From JAGOUY01 sp964562155 (GTDB lineage Bacteria > Patescibacteriota > Patescibacteriia > 2-12-FULL-60-25): a stretch of DNA of 64,000 nt. The notes beneath the pieces were generated by a model. It saw only the letters and a list, made by a program, of their open reading frames with translations, ran no database searches and was not told the DNA's origin. Location: assembly GCA_964562155.1 (NCBI GenBank), contig CAZLRU010000006.1:1-64000 (forward strand). The letters are read 5' to 3'. The position numbers were made by a program, and so were the translations under genes. Shown piece by piece: positions 23,565 to 32,298 of the stretch (position 1 is the stretch's first letter; every line of letters begins with the position of its first letter).

Positions 23565-24754
23565 ATCTGCGCGTCTTGCCCAAAGCCAAGAAACTGAACG
23601 GACAGCGTGTTTTTGTCCGGGTTGATTGGAATATTCCTTTGCGTGGCAAGATGGAAGAAGAAGCTTTGCTTAAAATCGAACGCTCTCTTGTGAATATTCG
23701 CGACCTTTCTGCGCGGGGCGCGGTCGTTATCTTGCTTACGCATTTGGGGCGTCCAAAGAAGCGAGAGCTTGCGTTGTCGACGAAGCAATTGGTCCCGGTT
23801 ATCAAGCGTTTGTATGATTTGGATGTGACGTATCATAAGGAAGTGGTGGGGGAGAAGGTGGAGCGAGCGCATCTTTTTAAGAAGCTCGCGGCAGCGGCGG
23901 AAGGGTCTGTTCATCTCTTGGAAAATGTTCGCTTTGAAGAAGGTGAGGAGAAGAATGTGGTTGCTTTAGCGAAGGCCTACGCTGGGTTGGCTGATGTGTT
24001 TGTAAATGACGCCTTTGCTTCCTGTCATCGGGCTCATGTATCGGTTGTGGGTATTGCTAAGCAATTGCCTGCGTTTGCGGGACCTGCGTTAGTGGATGAG
24101 GTTAAGGCGTTGAGCGGGCTTCTCAAGAAGCCCAAGCGACCCTTCGTTGCTTTGATAGGGGGAAAAAAATTAACCACCAAGTTGCCGGTTATAAAGGCTT
24201 TGTTGGAGGTGTGTGATGCGGTGATGGTGGGGGGTGCGATGGCGCATGCCTTTTTTGCTGCCAAGGGGTATTCAGTTGGGGTCTCGTATCTTGAGCGGGA
24301 AGGAGTAGGAGAGGCGAAGAAGCTGCTTAAACATCCTCGCCTCGTTTTACCGGTGGATGGGATGATGGCACAAACGCTTTCTGAACAAGCGGTGCTTAAG
24401 CGGGTGTCGGTGGAGAGTATGGGTAAAAAAGATATGATGGTGGATATAGGGCCGTTAACGCTTAAGTCATGGGGTGAATGTATTCAATCGGCGAAGACGG
24501 TGCTCTGGAATGGACCAGTTGGGGTGAGTGAAATTGCGTCTATGGGAGCCGGTTCTCGATTTTTTGCTCGGGTTATTGGTGGTTGTTCGAAAGGAGTGGT
24601 ATTTGGTGTTGCGGGAGGAGGGGATACGATTCCTGTGATTATGCAGGCTAAAACTCAGAATTGGTTTGATTTTATTTCTACGGGGGGTGGAGCAATGCTT
24701 GAGTTTTTGACATTGCAGGGGCGTTTGCCTGGGCTTGTTTGTTTGCTAAAGTAG
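23561..24754 (+). CDS. pgk: Phosphoglycerate kinase
   Basis: 397 residues, normal length. FVRVDWNIPLRG is the substrate-binding start (RxDxNxP), followed by LTHLGRPK, LLENVRFEEGE, FVNDAFASCHRAHVS and, near the C-terminus, GGGDTIPVI plus STGGGAMLEFL for nucleotide binding. It makes ATP from 1,3-bisphosphoglycerate. Coupled to gap; the SIMPL-domain gene follows after 6 bases and may be cotranscribed. Confidence 0.98.
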   Translation: MNLRVLPKAKKLNGQRVFVRVDWNIPLRGKMEEEALLKIERSLVNIRDLSARGAVVILLTHLGRPKKRELALSTKQLVPVIKRLYDLDVTYHKEVVGEKVERAHLFKKLAAAAEGSVHLLENVRFEEGEEKNVVALAKAYAGLADVFVNDAFASCHRAHVSVVGIAKQLPAFAGPALVDEVKALSGLLKKPKRPFVALIGGKKLTTKLPVIKALLEVCDAVMVGGAMAHAFFAAKGYSVGVSYLEREGVGEAKKLLKHPRLVLPVDGMMAQTLSEQAVLKRVSVESMGKKDMMVDIGPLTLKSWGECIQSAKTVLWNGPVGVSEIASMGAGSRFFARVIGGCSKGVVFGVAGGGDTIPVIMQAKTQNWFDFISTGGGAMLEFLTLQGRLPGLVCLLK

Positions 24755-24760
24755 ATCCAT

Positions 24761-25531
24761 ATGAATCTTCCTTCTTATAAAGAGCAGCCGGTCATGGCTG
24801 CCCTGGTTACACTCTTCTTTGTTTCGGCTAGCTTGCTTATGTTGGCGCACGCTAGAAATGCTCAATTGGAACGTAAATACATCGGTCAGATTCCTGACCA
24901 GCGCGACACGATCACTATCGAAGGCGAGGGAAAGGTTACGTCTAAACCGACGTTGGCGCGTGTTAATCTCGGTCTCTATTCCGAAGGAGCGGATGTTCCC
25001 ACAGTTCAGGCTGATAATACTCGCAAGGTGGATGCTATGATTGCTGGACTCAAAGATCTTGGGATTGCGGAGGCGGATTTGCAGACGAGTAACTACTCAA
25101 TCGCTCCTAAGTATGATTACAAAGACGGAAGCCAGCGAGTGGTGGCTTATACGGTTAATCAGAGCTTAACGGCCAAGGTTCGCGATCTATCAAAGGTTGG
25201 GACCGTCTTGTCTCGGGTGGCGCAATTGGGGGCTAATCAGGTTAATGGAGTTGAGTTTACGATTGATGATCCAAAGAGTTTGACGCAAGAAGCACGTTTT
25301 AAGGCTCTTGAGGATGCTCGTGCGAAGGCTCAAGAACTAGCGACCGCGTTAGGGGTGGAAATCGTTCATGTGGTTACGTTTACCGAGGCCGTAGGTACTC
25401 CTTCGAATCCCACGCCGATGTATCGTACAGAGGTTATGAATCAAGCTGTGGCAGCTGCGCCCGTGCCTGATATTCAGCCGGGTTCGCTCGATGTTGTGTC
25501 CCATGTGAGTGTTACGTATCAAATCAGATAA
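24761..25531 (+). CDS. SIMPL-domain (DUF541) protein with N-terminal membrane anchor
   Basis: 256 residues. A hydrophobic segment at about 12-32 works as an uncleaved anchor or signal. The rest is a SIMPL domain: ITIEGEGKVTSKPTLARVNLG, DLQTSNYSIAPKYDY, GANQVNGVEFTIDD and RAKAQELATALG are typical. Members are exported proteins of poorly defined function, often linked to envelope stress. It ends at a strong terminator and is probably the last gene of the gap-pgk unit. Confidence 0.88.
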   Translation: MNLPSYKEQPVMAALVTLFFVSASLLMLAHARNAQLERKYIGQIPDQRDTITIEGEGKVTSKPTLARVNLGLYSEGADVPTVQADNTRKVDAMIAGLKDLGIAEADLQTSNYSIAPKYDYKDGSQRVVAYTVNQSLTAKVRDLSKVGTVLSRVAQLGANQVNGVEFTIDDPKSLTQEARFKALEDARAKAQELATALGVEIVHVVTFTEAVGTPSNPTPMYRTEVMNQAVAAAPVPDIQPGSLDVVSHVSVTYQIR

Positions 25532-25539
25532 CGGTTACG

Positions 25540-25566
25540 CCCCACCTCAATCAGGTGGGGTTTTTT
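25540..25566 (+). terminator. Terminator of the gap-pgk-SIMPL unit
   Basis: CCCCACCT/AGGTGGGG with loop CAATC and six T. Confidence 0.92.
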
Positions 25567-25594
25567 ATTAGGTGTGCTATACTCTGTGTTGATT

Positions 25595-26218
25595 ATGAAG
25601 AATCTTTTTTTATTGCGATCCTTGTTTGGTTTTTTGTGTGCGGCCCTGTTCTTTATGTACGGTCCTTCAGTGCGCGCGGCCACGCTAACGGTTTGTGCGT
25701 CCGGTTGTACGGATACGAGTATTGCGACCGTTTTGGTAACCGCTTCAGAGGGTGATGTGGTTGAGGTTATGGGCGGAGGCGGAAGTCCTTATGATCCCAC
25801 CTCCGAATCTTGGCCCATCCTTTTTCCTCATGTGAGCAGTACCTTGGTGTGTACCGGCGGCGCCACGATTGGTCGATCTAGTCCAACGGGGGATAATTCT
25901 ATCTACCTCTCCACGAGTTCTACGGTTTCCGGGTGTACATTTGGAAATGTGAGTCTTCGATCTATGCTCGGTCCCGGAGCCTCGTCGGCTCGTGGGTTGA
26001 GGATCGTCGATAATACGTTTTCAAGTTCAGCAACGGGTACGGTTGAGTTTGGGACGGCGGTTGAAGATTTTGAGGTTCGTGGAAATGTTAATCTGAATTA
26101 CCTGGTTCTTTCCTCTACCTCAACAAACGGTCTTGTTCAAGGGAATACGTTTTATGCTCATTTATCGCATTTAACGAACCCTGTCCTCGCTCTCCAACGT
26201 CCGCAAGTTCTTCGATGA
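25595..26218 (+). CDS. Secreted beta-helix protein, N-terminal fragment
   Basis: 207 residues. Signal peptide at 1-28 ending SVRA, then Ser/Thr/Gly-rich repeats with beta-helix turns such as LRIVDNTFSS and NGLVQGNTFYA. The frame stops at TGA 26216-26218, where the next frame begins with ATG (ATGA overlap) and carries on with the same kind of repeat (IRVIGNTFTS). The downstream 1093-residue part has no signal peptide, so the two are most simply one gene split by a frameshift between 26092 and 26218, either real or a sequencing error. ATG 25595 follows a TATACT box by 11 bases. Confidence 0.7.
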   Translation: MKNLFLLRSLFGFLCAALFFMYGPSVRAATLTVCASGCTDTSIATVLVTASEGDVVEVMGGGGSPYDPTSESWPILFPHVSSTLVCTGGATIGRSSPTGDNSIYLSTSSTVSGCTFGNVSLRSMLGPGASSARGLRIVDNTFSSSATGTVEFGTAVEDFEVRGNVNLNYLVLSSTSTNGLVQGNTFYAHLSHLTNPVLALQRPQVLR

Positions 26219-29200
26219 TTAGGGTTATCGGAAATACGTTTACAAGTCAGCTTACATCAAGTGACTACGCAAGTTCTTTTGTAAAACTTGATGGGTATGA
26301 CCTTGTTTTTGCAACGAATACTCTTCGATACGCGGTTGCGCCACCAGCTGGTATTGAGACAACGGTTGTTTGGAATGCCAGCGGAACAAACTATTTTGGG
26401 GGTAATTTTATTGATGCTCCGAGCAACTTTGGGAGTTGTTCTGGTTTGTATATTACTCAGCCTAGAAATAATCGTTGGGTCAGCACTTCGGTTGTTACGC
26501 ATAACACGATTCGTCTTACTGGGGACTGTACGAGTGGGGTTGGTATAAATTTCGCTGATCCAGCGTTTGCCTCAGGCGCTTCTTCAACGGTGGATTTTAC
26601 CTATAACACGATTTATAACGGAACCGGTGTGTCTATTAGCCGTTCGGCTATTGCGGTTGCTAAGTCCGCTGGGGATGTTCCTCTTACACAGTCGAATGCT
26701 TACAACGGGGCTTTTGGTTTTGCGCGCGTTATTGGGGTTGAGGTGTCCGGTGGGGGATTGACGAATGTTTCTGCCGCGACTTCACGCACCGCTAATCCGT
26801 TCTTGAAGGTAAGCGACGCAGATTCTACAAACGATCTTCAGACGGCTGACTTCAGTTCGTATTTGGATGTGAATGGCTCAGAAGATATTGGCGCCACATC
26901 TGCTTCTCGTCGTTCGCATATTTATTTGGATGATAATGGAACGATTGATTATGCTGGTTCTTTGGGGGTTGATGCTACTAGTACGTCTGATATCGCTCAC
27001 TTTCTTTTAACGGGTGATACAGTTCATCTTGCTTCCGGTACCTATTCTGCTTTTAACATCAATTCTTCTTCGGTTACCTCGTCTATTTCCATTGTGGGTG
27101 CCGGCGCGACAACTGTTATTCAAGCTGGAACGAATGAAGACGCTCTTACGTTTACCAATGTCAGCTCTTCGAGTGTGAGCTATGTGAAGCTTCAAGATGC
27201 TTCATCGGTTGGATCTGCGACGTATACCGCTACGCGCATGAATTTTACGACTTCGACGGTTGATTATGCGGAAGCGGCTGGACCTCCTTTAAACATACCC
27301 GGTAATGCCACGCTTTATTTTTCGGATCCTACAACGTGTGGTATAGATTCGTATACTTCCGATGGAGCAAATCTTACTTCGGTATTGGGTACGGGGAATA
27401 TTCATGTGGCCCTCATGACGGTCATGGGAGCGCACTTCACCTTCCTTATTCCTAATAGTGTTGCTACCAATGCTTCAGAGGTTGAGGCGATCTTTAGTGA
27501 TTATTGTGGTGGTCCTGGAATGGCTAGCACGGATCAATTTATCTCCAATGTATTTACTTTGAGCTCAGGTGTTTATACCTATGATGCCGCAGTTGTTTCA
27601 GGAGCCGGTGTTACATTGACCGCGGGTGTGACCGCTCCGCCTGCTATTACGCGTAGTATTCCGTCGTATGCTGGTCTTAAGTTAACGGGGACCACGAATC
27701 ATATTACGGTGAGTAATGTGACGTCTACGAGCAATGGCTATGGTATTTCATTTGCTACGGCAAATAACGGGTATAATACCGTCTCCGAATCCGAATTTTT
27801 GGCGAATACTCAATACGATTTGTATTCCGCCAGTAACGCGACAAATACGTTTAGTAACAATAGCTTTGTTCGTACCTCGTCCACGATTACGGGAACGGGT
27901 CCGGTGCTAGTTAACTTCAATGTTCGTGCTCGGGCTACCCGAGTTGGTGGCGCTGCTATTGCATCCGTTCTCCTCTCTGCGATCGATGGATTCTCTTATT
28001 CTAATACACTTGGTTTGACGGGTGCATCGGGTTATACCTCTTTCGCATCTGTTCCGGCGTATAAGCTTACTTCCTCTAGCTTAGCTCTCACGAATGGTGG
28101 TTTTAACCCTTACACGGTTAGTTCTACGGTTGATGGATATGTGGCTTCTTCTACCTCTGTCACGATCGCGAGTCGTAATCAGACGGTGTCCATGGTGTTG
28201 CTGAGTAGTTCCGCTCCCACTGCTCCAAGCTCGGCTACGGTTTCCGCGATTGGGACGACGACCTCAACCTTTGCATGGAGTGATAACGCTGATGATGAAG
28301 CGGCTTACATTATTGACTACGTTAATCTTTCAACCGGCGAAACATTTCCTGGCACCATCAGTACCTTGGCGGCTGATACGACATCTACGGTGATTACGGG
28401 TTTGTCTCCTAATGTGGCCTATCAGGTTCGTGTTCAGGCAACCAGTACCAATTTGGGCTCTGCGCATTCGACCAGTTCCGCCTTTACGACGTATGCTGCC
28501 GTTCCAGATGCGCCAACGGTCAGTGCTCTCTCTCAGACGAGTGTGTCAATCGTGGTGAATACGAATGGGAATTCTAGCTCTACCAAATACGCTCTCTATA
28601 ACGCGGGGGCTGATGCTTATTTGGATGCCGTAGGTGCTGCGAGTTTGACACCGGTCTTTCAAACGAGTTCTACGTGGGGAACGTTAACCGTTGCAAGTCT
28701 TACGTGTGGCACGTCGTATAGTTTTTCGACGCTTGCTCGTAATCTTGACCTGGTCCTAACCGGCACCTCTACTCTTGGTACTGTTAGCACGAGCGCTTGT
28801 CCTTCTTCTGGCGGTGGTGGCGGAGGCGGAGGGGGCGGTGGTGGCGGAGCCCTTAGTGCTGGTAGCGGAGGAGGAAGCGGAACCGTTACCCTTCCTGTCT
28901 CGAGCTCTGCCTCTGCTCCTTCCGTTCCAGTTTCCGCTCCCACGGTGCCTGTTCCAGCCCCTACTGCCCCTACCCCTGCTCCTGTGATCCCCGTCACGCT
29001 TCCTCAAGCCTCTGCTCGGGTTCAGTCCCTGGTTGTCGTTGATGCTCGTGCCTTTGGGGTTAGTCTTTCTTCTTCCGCTCAATCAGATCTCGCCTCCTTC
29101 ATCGAATTTGGTACTACTCCTCTCACGGTCCGCCTTGGGGAAGGAGAGCGTCGTGCCATGGTTCGCGATCTCCTTGATACGCTTCGTGGTGCTTCGATGG

Positions 29201-29496
29201 GGGATCTGGAACGCCTGGCTTCCGGTCAAATTCCGTTGGCTCGTAACCTGACTCAAGAACGAGCTCAGCTCCCTCGTGTTCGTACGACCTTTCGCACAAT
29301 CTTTGGTCATGATCCCGTCTTCTCAAATCCTCAAGAGAACTTGGCTTGGAACACCATGATGTATCGAATTCGCTTTCCTCGTAACCTGACTCAAGAACGA
29401 GCTGGTATCCTCGCGTTCCGTCGTCTCTTTAGTCGAACCCCGTCTGATCCATTTCAATGGGCAACGGTGAGAGTGATGGGGTATGTGAGGGGGTAA
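26215..29496 (+). CDS. Giant surface protein: beta-helix, FN3, poly-Gly linker, C-terminal repeat
   Basis: 1093 residues, probably the continuation of the preceding frame. Order: parallel beta-helix-like repeats rich in Asn/Thr/Ser (about 1-200 and 430-560), a fibronectin III-like domain (about 665-770, APSSATVSAIGTT...VQATS), a second FN3-like stretch, a run of Gly (about 864-876), a Pro/Ala/Val linker, and a C-terminal helical region with two copies of RNLTQERA about 46 residues apart. The C-terminal module is probably a wall-binding or sorting signal. It must be exported, yet lacks its own signal peptide. A bidirectional terminator follows. Confidence 0.75.
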   Translation: MIRVIGNTFTSQLTSSDYASSFVKLDGYDLVFATNTLRYAVAPPAGIETTVVWNASGTNYFGGNFIDAPSNFGSCSGLYITQPRNNRWVSTSVVTHNTIRLTGDCTSGVGINFADPAFASGASSTVDFTYNTIYNGTGVSISRSAIAVAKSAGDVPLTQSNAYNGAFGFARVIGVEVSGGGLTNVSAATSRTANPFLKVSDADSTNDLQTADFSSYLDVNGSEDIGATSASRRSHIYLDDNGTIDYAGSLGVDATSTSDIAHFLLTGDTVHLASGTYSAFNINSSSVTSSISIVGAGATTVIQAGTNEDALTFTNVSSSSVSYVKLQDASSVGSATYTATRMNFTTSTVDYAEAAGPPLNIPGNATLYFSDPTTCGIDSYTSDGANLTSVLGTGNIHVALMTVMGAHFTFLIPNSVATNASEVEAIFSDYCGGPGMASTDQFISNVFTLSSGVYTYDAAVVSGAGVTLTAGVTAPPAITRSIPSYAGLKLTGTTNHITVSNVTSTSNGYGISFATANNGYNTVSESEFLANTQYDLYSASNATNTFSNNSFVRTSSTITGTGPVLVNFNVRARATRVGGAAIASVLLSAIDGFSYSNTLGLTGASGYTSFASVPAYKLTSSSLALTNGGFNPYTVSSTVDGYVASSTSVTIASRNQTVSMVLLSSSAPTAPSSATVSAIGTTTSTFAWSDNADDEAAYIIDYVNLSTGETFPGTISTLAADTTSTVITGLSPNVAYQVRVQATSTNLGSAHSTSSAFTTYAAVPDAPTVSALSQTSVSIVVNTNGNSSSTKYALYNAGADAYLDAVGAASLTPVFQTSSTWGTLTVASLTCGTSYSFSTLARNLDLVLTGTSTLGTVSTSACPSSGGGGGGGGGGGGGALSAGSGGGSGTVTLPVSSSASAPSVPVSAPTVPVPAPTAPTPAPVIPVTLPQASARVQSLVVVDARAFGVSLSSSAQSDLASFIEFGTTPLTVRLGEGERRAMVRDLLDTLRGASMGDLERLASGQIPLARNLTQERAQLPRVRTTFRTIFGHDPVFSNPQENLAWNTMMYRIRFPRNLTQERAGILAFRRLFSRTPSDPFQWATVRVMGYVRG

Positions 29497-29511
29497 AAAG
29501 ATGGAATAGAA

Positions 29512-29548
29512 AAAAGACCCTTACTCTGATGAAGAGTAAGGGTCTTTT
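29512..29548. terminator. Bidirectional terminator
   Basis: A perfect 16-bp stem (AAAAGACCCTTACTCT and its complement, loop GATGA) between the surface-protein gene and the convergent transketolase operon. Confidence 0.95.
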
Positions 29549-29551
29549 AGG

Positions 29552-30544
29552 TTATGTTTCTTTTCGCTTTATCACCTGTTCAACTGCTTTGATCACGTTT
29601 TTGCTCGTCATTCCGTATTTTTCCAGTAGCTCGGCTGGTTCACCTGACTCGCCAAAGCAGTTTGGCATTCCTACCGGTTCAATGGGTGTGGGGAGGTGAC
29701 GCGCGAGGGTTTCGGACACGACGCCAAAGAGGCCGCCGGTTATTTGGTGCTCTTCGAGGGTGACGCAGCAACCGGTTTTTTTGACGCTAGCAATCAGCGT
29801 TTTTTCATCGAATGGTTTGATGCTGCTTGCGTTTATGACTTCAGCTTCGATTCCTTTATGACCCAGTTCCTGTGCAGCTAGTAAAGCTTCGTAGACAAGG
29901 GGGCCACAGGCAATAATGGTAACGTCTTTTCCTTGTGTTAAGACAGATGATTGTCCTATGATGAAGGGCGATGTTTTTGTGGTGATTACCGGTGTTTTTT
30001 CTCGCGCCAACCGAATGTAGACGGGACCGATGTATTGGCTCGCAGCTACCACCGCTTTGTAGGTTTCTTCGTAGTCACAAGGTACTAGTATGACAAGGTT
30101 TGGAAGGGCTCGCAGCATCGCAATGTCTTCCAGAGCTTGGTGGGTTGCTCCATCGGGGCCGACGGAAATACCTGCGTGAGCCCCTGTAAATTTTACGTTT
30201 GCATTGGTGTAGCAGATGGAGACGCGAATTTGGTCCCAGGCGCGGCCGGGAACAAAGGTGGCATATGAGCTCGCAAAGGGTGTTTTTCCGCTTAGCGCTA
30301 GTCCGGCTGCCATGCCCATCATGTTTTGTTCCGCGACCCCACATTCAATAAAACGGGTAGGAAACTTTTTTTGAAACCCCAGCACACGTGTTGACTCGGC
30401 GAGGTCTGCGGTTAAAACAACGATGTCACCATTCTCTTCTCCGAGGGCGATTAATGCATCGCCGTAGCCGTTGCGGGTTGGAATGCGTTCAATGTCTTTT
30501 TCGAACAGGTGTGGATTTAAGGTGGCTTCGGAATGGAGAATCAT
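29552..30544 (-). CDS. Transketolase, C-terminal subunit
   Basis: 330 residues from the ATG at 30544, which overlaps the stop of the N-terminal subunit (ATGA). It holds the pyrimidine-binding domain (LTADLAESTRVLGF, FIECGVAEQNMMGMAAG with the catalytic Glu that activates thiamine diphosphate, GISVGPDGATHQALEDIAMLR) and the C-terminal transketolase domain (GPLVYEALLAAQEL, VTLEEHQITGGLFG). With its partner it moves two-carbon units between sugar phosphates. Split transketolases are common in archaea and candidate-phyla bacteria. Confidence 0.95.
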   Translation of the reverse strand: MILHSEATLNPHLFEKDIERIPTRNGYGDALIALGEENGDIVVLTADLAESTRVLGFQKKFPTRFIECGVAEQNMMGMAAGLALSGKTPFASSYATFVPGRAWDQIRVSICYTNANVKFTGAHAGISVGPDGATHQALEDIAMLRALPNLVILVPCDYEETYKAVVAASQYIGPVYIRLAREKTPVITTKTSPFIIGQSSVLTQGKDVTIIACGPLVYEALLAAQELGHKGIEAEVINASSIKPFDEKTLIASVKKTGCCVTLEEHQITGGLFGVVSETLARHLPTPIEPVGMPNCFGESGEPAELLEKYGMTSKNVIKAVEQVIKRKET

Positions 30545-31371
30545 AAACGTTCGTAGATAGCTTGTAGTTCCGTCATGGCCTGAGCCGCTTCTGCGGCATT
30601 GGGGGCTTTGCCGTGCCATTCATATTTATGTTCCATAAAGCTGACGCCTTTTCCCGGGGTTGTGTGGGCGATGAGCACAGTTGGCGCGTTTGTGTGGGCT
30701 TTAGCTTCTTTGAAGCAGGTAAGAATTTGTTTCATGTCATGTCCGTCTAGGTCGATTACGTGCCATCCAAAGGCGCGCCATTTATCCGCGAGAGGCTCGA
30801 GCGGCATGATATCTTCGGTGTTGCCATCGATCTGAATATGATTCCGATCTACAATCATCGTAAGGTTGGCGAGTCGTTCTTTGCCAGCCATCATGATTGC
30901 TTCCCAGCACTGACCTTCGTTTAGTTCACCGTCACCCGTTACGCAGTAGGTGTGCCATTTAGTGTTATCGATGCGACTAGCGAGTGCCATGCCTACTGCT
31001 TGGGAGATGCCTTGAGCCAATGGTCCGCCGCAGGTCTCGATGCCCATATTGAAATGATTGTTTGAGTGGCCTTGAAAGGGCGAGCCTAGCTTTCGTAGGG
31101 TGGTCAAAAACTCTTTGCGTGAACAAAAGCCCCGTTGAGCGAGGGTGGCATATAACACTGGACAAATATGTGCGTTAGAAAGGACGATGCGATCGCGTTC
31201 AGGGTCGTTTGGGTGGGTGGGATCAAGGTGAGCTATTTCGAAGTATAAGGCGGTGAAGATGTCTGCCATGCCGAGCGATCCGCCTGTATGTCCGCTTTTT
31301 GCGGCCAGAAGGGCTTGGATTACGTCTTGGCGGATCTGATAGGCTTTTTGTTCAAGTTCGCGAATCATCAT
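30541..31371 (-). CDS. Transketolase, N-terminal subunit
   Basis: 276 residues, thiamine-diphosphate-binding half. SGHTGGSLGMADI, LSNAHICPVLYA, and the cofactor motif GDGELNEGQCWEAIMMAG...NLTMIVDRN (GDG-x(n)-N) are all present, ending HGKAPN. The start is one of two consecutive ATGs; TATACT lies about 13 bases upstream. With rpe and rpiB 3 kb away it forms the non-oxidative pentose phosphate branch. Confidence 0.95.
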   Translation of the reverse strand: MMIRELEQKAYQIRQDVIQALLAAKSGHTGGSLGMADIFTALYFEIAHLDPTHPNDPERDRIVLSNAHICPVLYATLAQRGFCSRKEFLTTLRKLGSPFQGHSNNHFNMGIETCGGPLAQGISQAVGMALASRIDNTKWHTYCVTGDGELNEGQCWEAIMMAGKERLANLTMIVDRNHIQIDGNTEDIMPLEPLADKWRAFGWHVIDLDGHDMKQILTCFKEAKAHTNAPTVLIAHTTPGKGVSFMEHKYEWHGKAPNAAEAAQAMTELQAIYERL

Positions 31372-31415
31372 AAAAGAGTGTTTTGAGTATACATGACCAA
31401 CCGTAGGAAAAACAG

Positions 31416-31449
31416 AAAACCCCGCTCTATTTGTGAAGAGCGGGGTTTT
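31416..31449 (-). terminator. Terminator of the cupredoxin-fusion gene
   Basis: A perfect 13-bp stem, AAAACCCCGCTCT and its complement, with an 8-base loop. On the minus strand it lies directly behind the stop at 31461. Confidence 0.92.
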
Positions 31450-31460
31450 GTTGATAGGTC

Positions 31461-32255
31461 CTAATTTACGACGTTGATGGTGCCTTGCATGACGGGATGG
31501 ATGTTGCAGTGGTAGTCGAAAGACCCCGCGGTGTTAAAGGTATAGCTCCATGATTCACCAGCGTGGATGGTTGGCGAGGTCCAACCGTTGCCTGTTACCG
31601 TGTGGTCTGTTGTATCCGCATTTGTCCAGGTTACACGCGTTCCTTTTTTAACGGTAAAGGTGGTGGGAACGAAGCCGCTGCGCACGTTTCCGATAGTCAT
31701 CGTTATTTGTGTTCGATCGAATCCTTTGTCGTCCGAAACCGTAGGAGTGAGCGTCATGACGTCGGCGGGATTATAGTCGGTCGCGGTTTGGATGGGTGTT
31801 CCGACGCGATAGTTGGTGAAGTAGGAGTCGGCGACATCGTCGATGCGATCGTTCCAATTCAGGTTATAGAGCGTACGAGCGAGTTGTTCTGTGGTTACAT
31901 GACGAAGGACGCCGCCTCGGTCTACTACGTACACTTTTGGATCGGTGGTGATCTTGATCATTTTTGCTCCTGGACGATACGTGATGTTGGTACGACCTAG
32001 TGGGATAGAGTAGAGATGTTCATCTGGAATGGTCACGATGTGGGAGAAGTCACGATACCACGTGAAATAGGTTTTTTCGTTTGGGAACACGTAGCGACGA
32101 CCGTCTTGTGCAAAGTAGTACACTGCTGAACCGGATCCTTTGATTAAATCCCCGGCGTTAAAATACGAGCTTAATTCAGCAGCGTGACTCGCAAAGGGTG
32201 TGAGCAAGCTAGCTGTCATCGCGACAACGGTTAATGAGGAGAGGAATTTATTCAT
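31461..32255 (-). CDS. Exported cupredoxin fused to an N-terminal surface domain
   Basis: 264 residues. Signal peptide 1-26 (ending SHAA). Residues about 33-160 form a domain shared with the neighbouring 471-residue protein: SAVYYFAQDGRRYVFPNEKTY, NITYRPGAKMIKITTDPKVY, ARTLYNLNW. Residues about 175-264 are a plastocyanin-like cupredoxin: TWTNADTTDHTV and FDYHCNIHPVMQGTI give the type-1 copper ligands His, Cys, His, Met. It is a probable extracytoplasmic copper protein that transfers electrons or stores copper. No partner oxidase is visible. The first domain is of unknown function. Confidence 0.85.
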   Translation of the reverse strand: MNKFLSSLTVVAMTASLLTPFASHAAELSSYFNAGDLIKGSGSAVYYFAQDGRRYVFPNEKTYFTWYRDFSHIVTIPDEHLYSIPLGRTNITYRPGAKMIKITTDPKVYVVDRGGVLRHVTTEQLARTLYNLNWNDRIDDVADSYFTNYRVGTPIQTATDYNPADVMTLTPTVSDDKGFDRTQITMTIGNVRSGFVPTTFTVKKGTRVTWTNADTTDHTVTGNGWTSPTIHAGESWSYTFNTAGSFDYHCNIHPVMQGTINVVN

Positions 32256-32298
32256 ATGATTCTATGGTGCGCTTATATGGGGAAGTTAGCAAGCAGAT

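Noticed and set aside
28801..28850. Gly-codon run as a tandem repeat array or CRISPR-like feature
   Set aside because: It is a coding poly-Gly linker inside the surface protein. No CRISPR repeats or cas genes were seen anywhere in the window.
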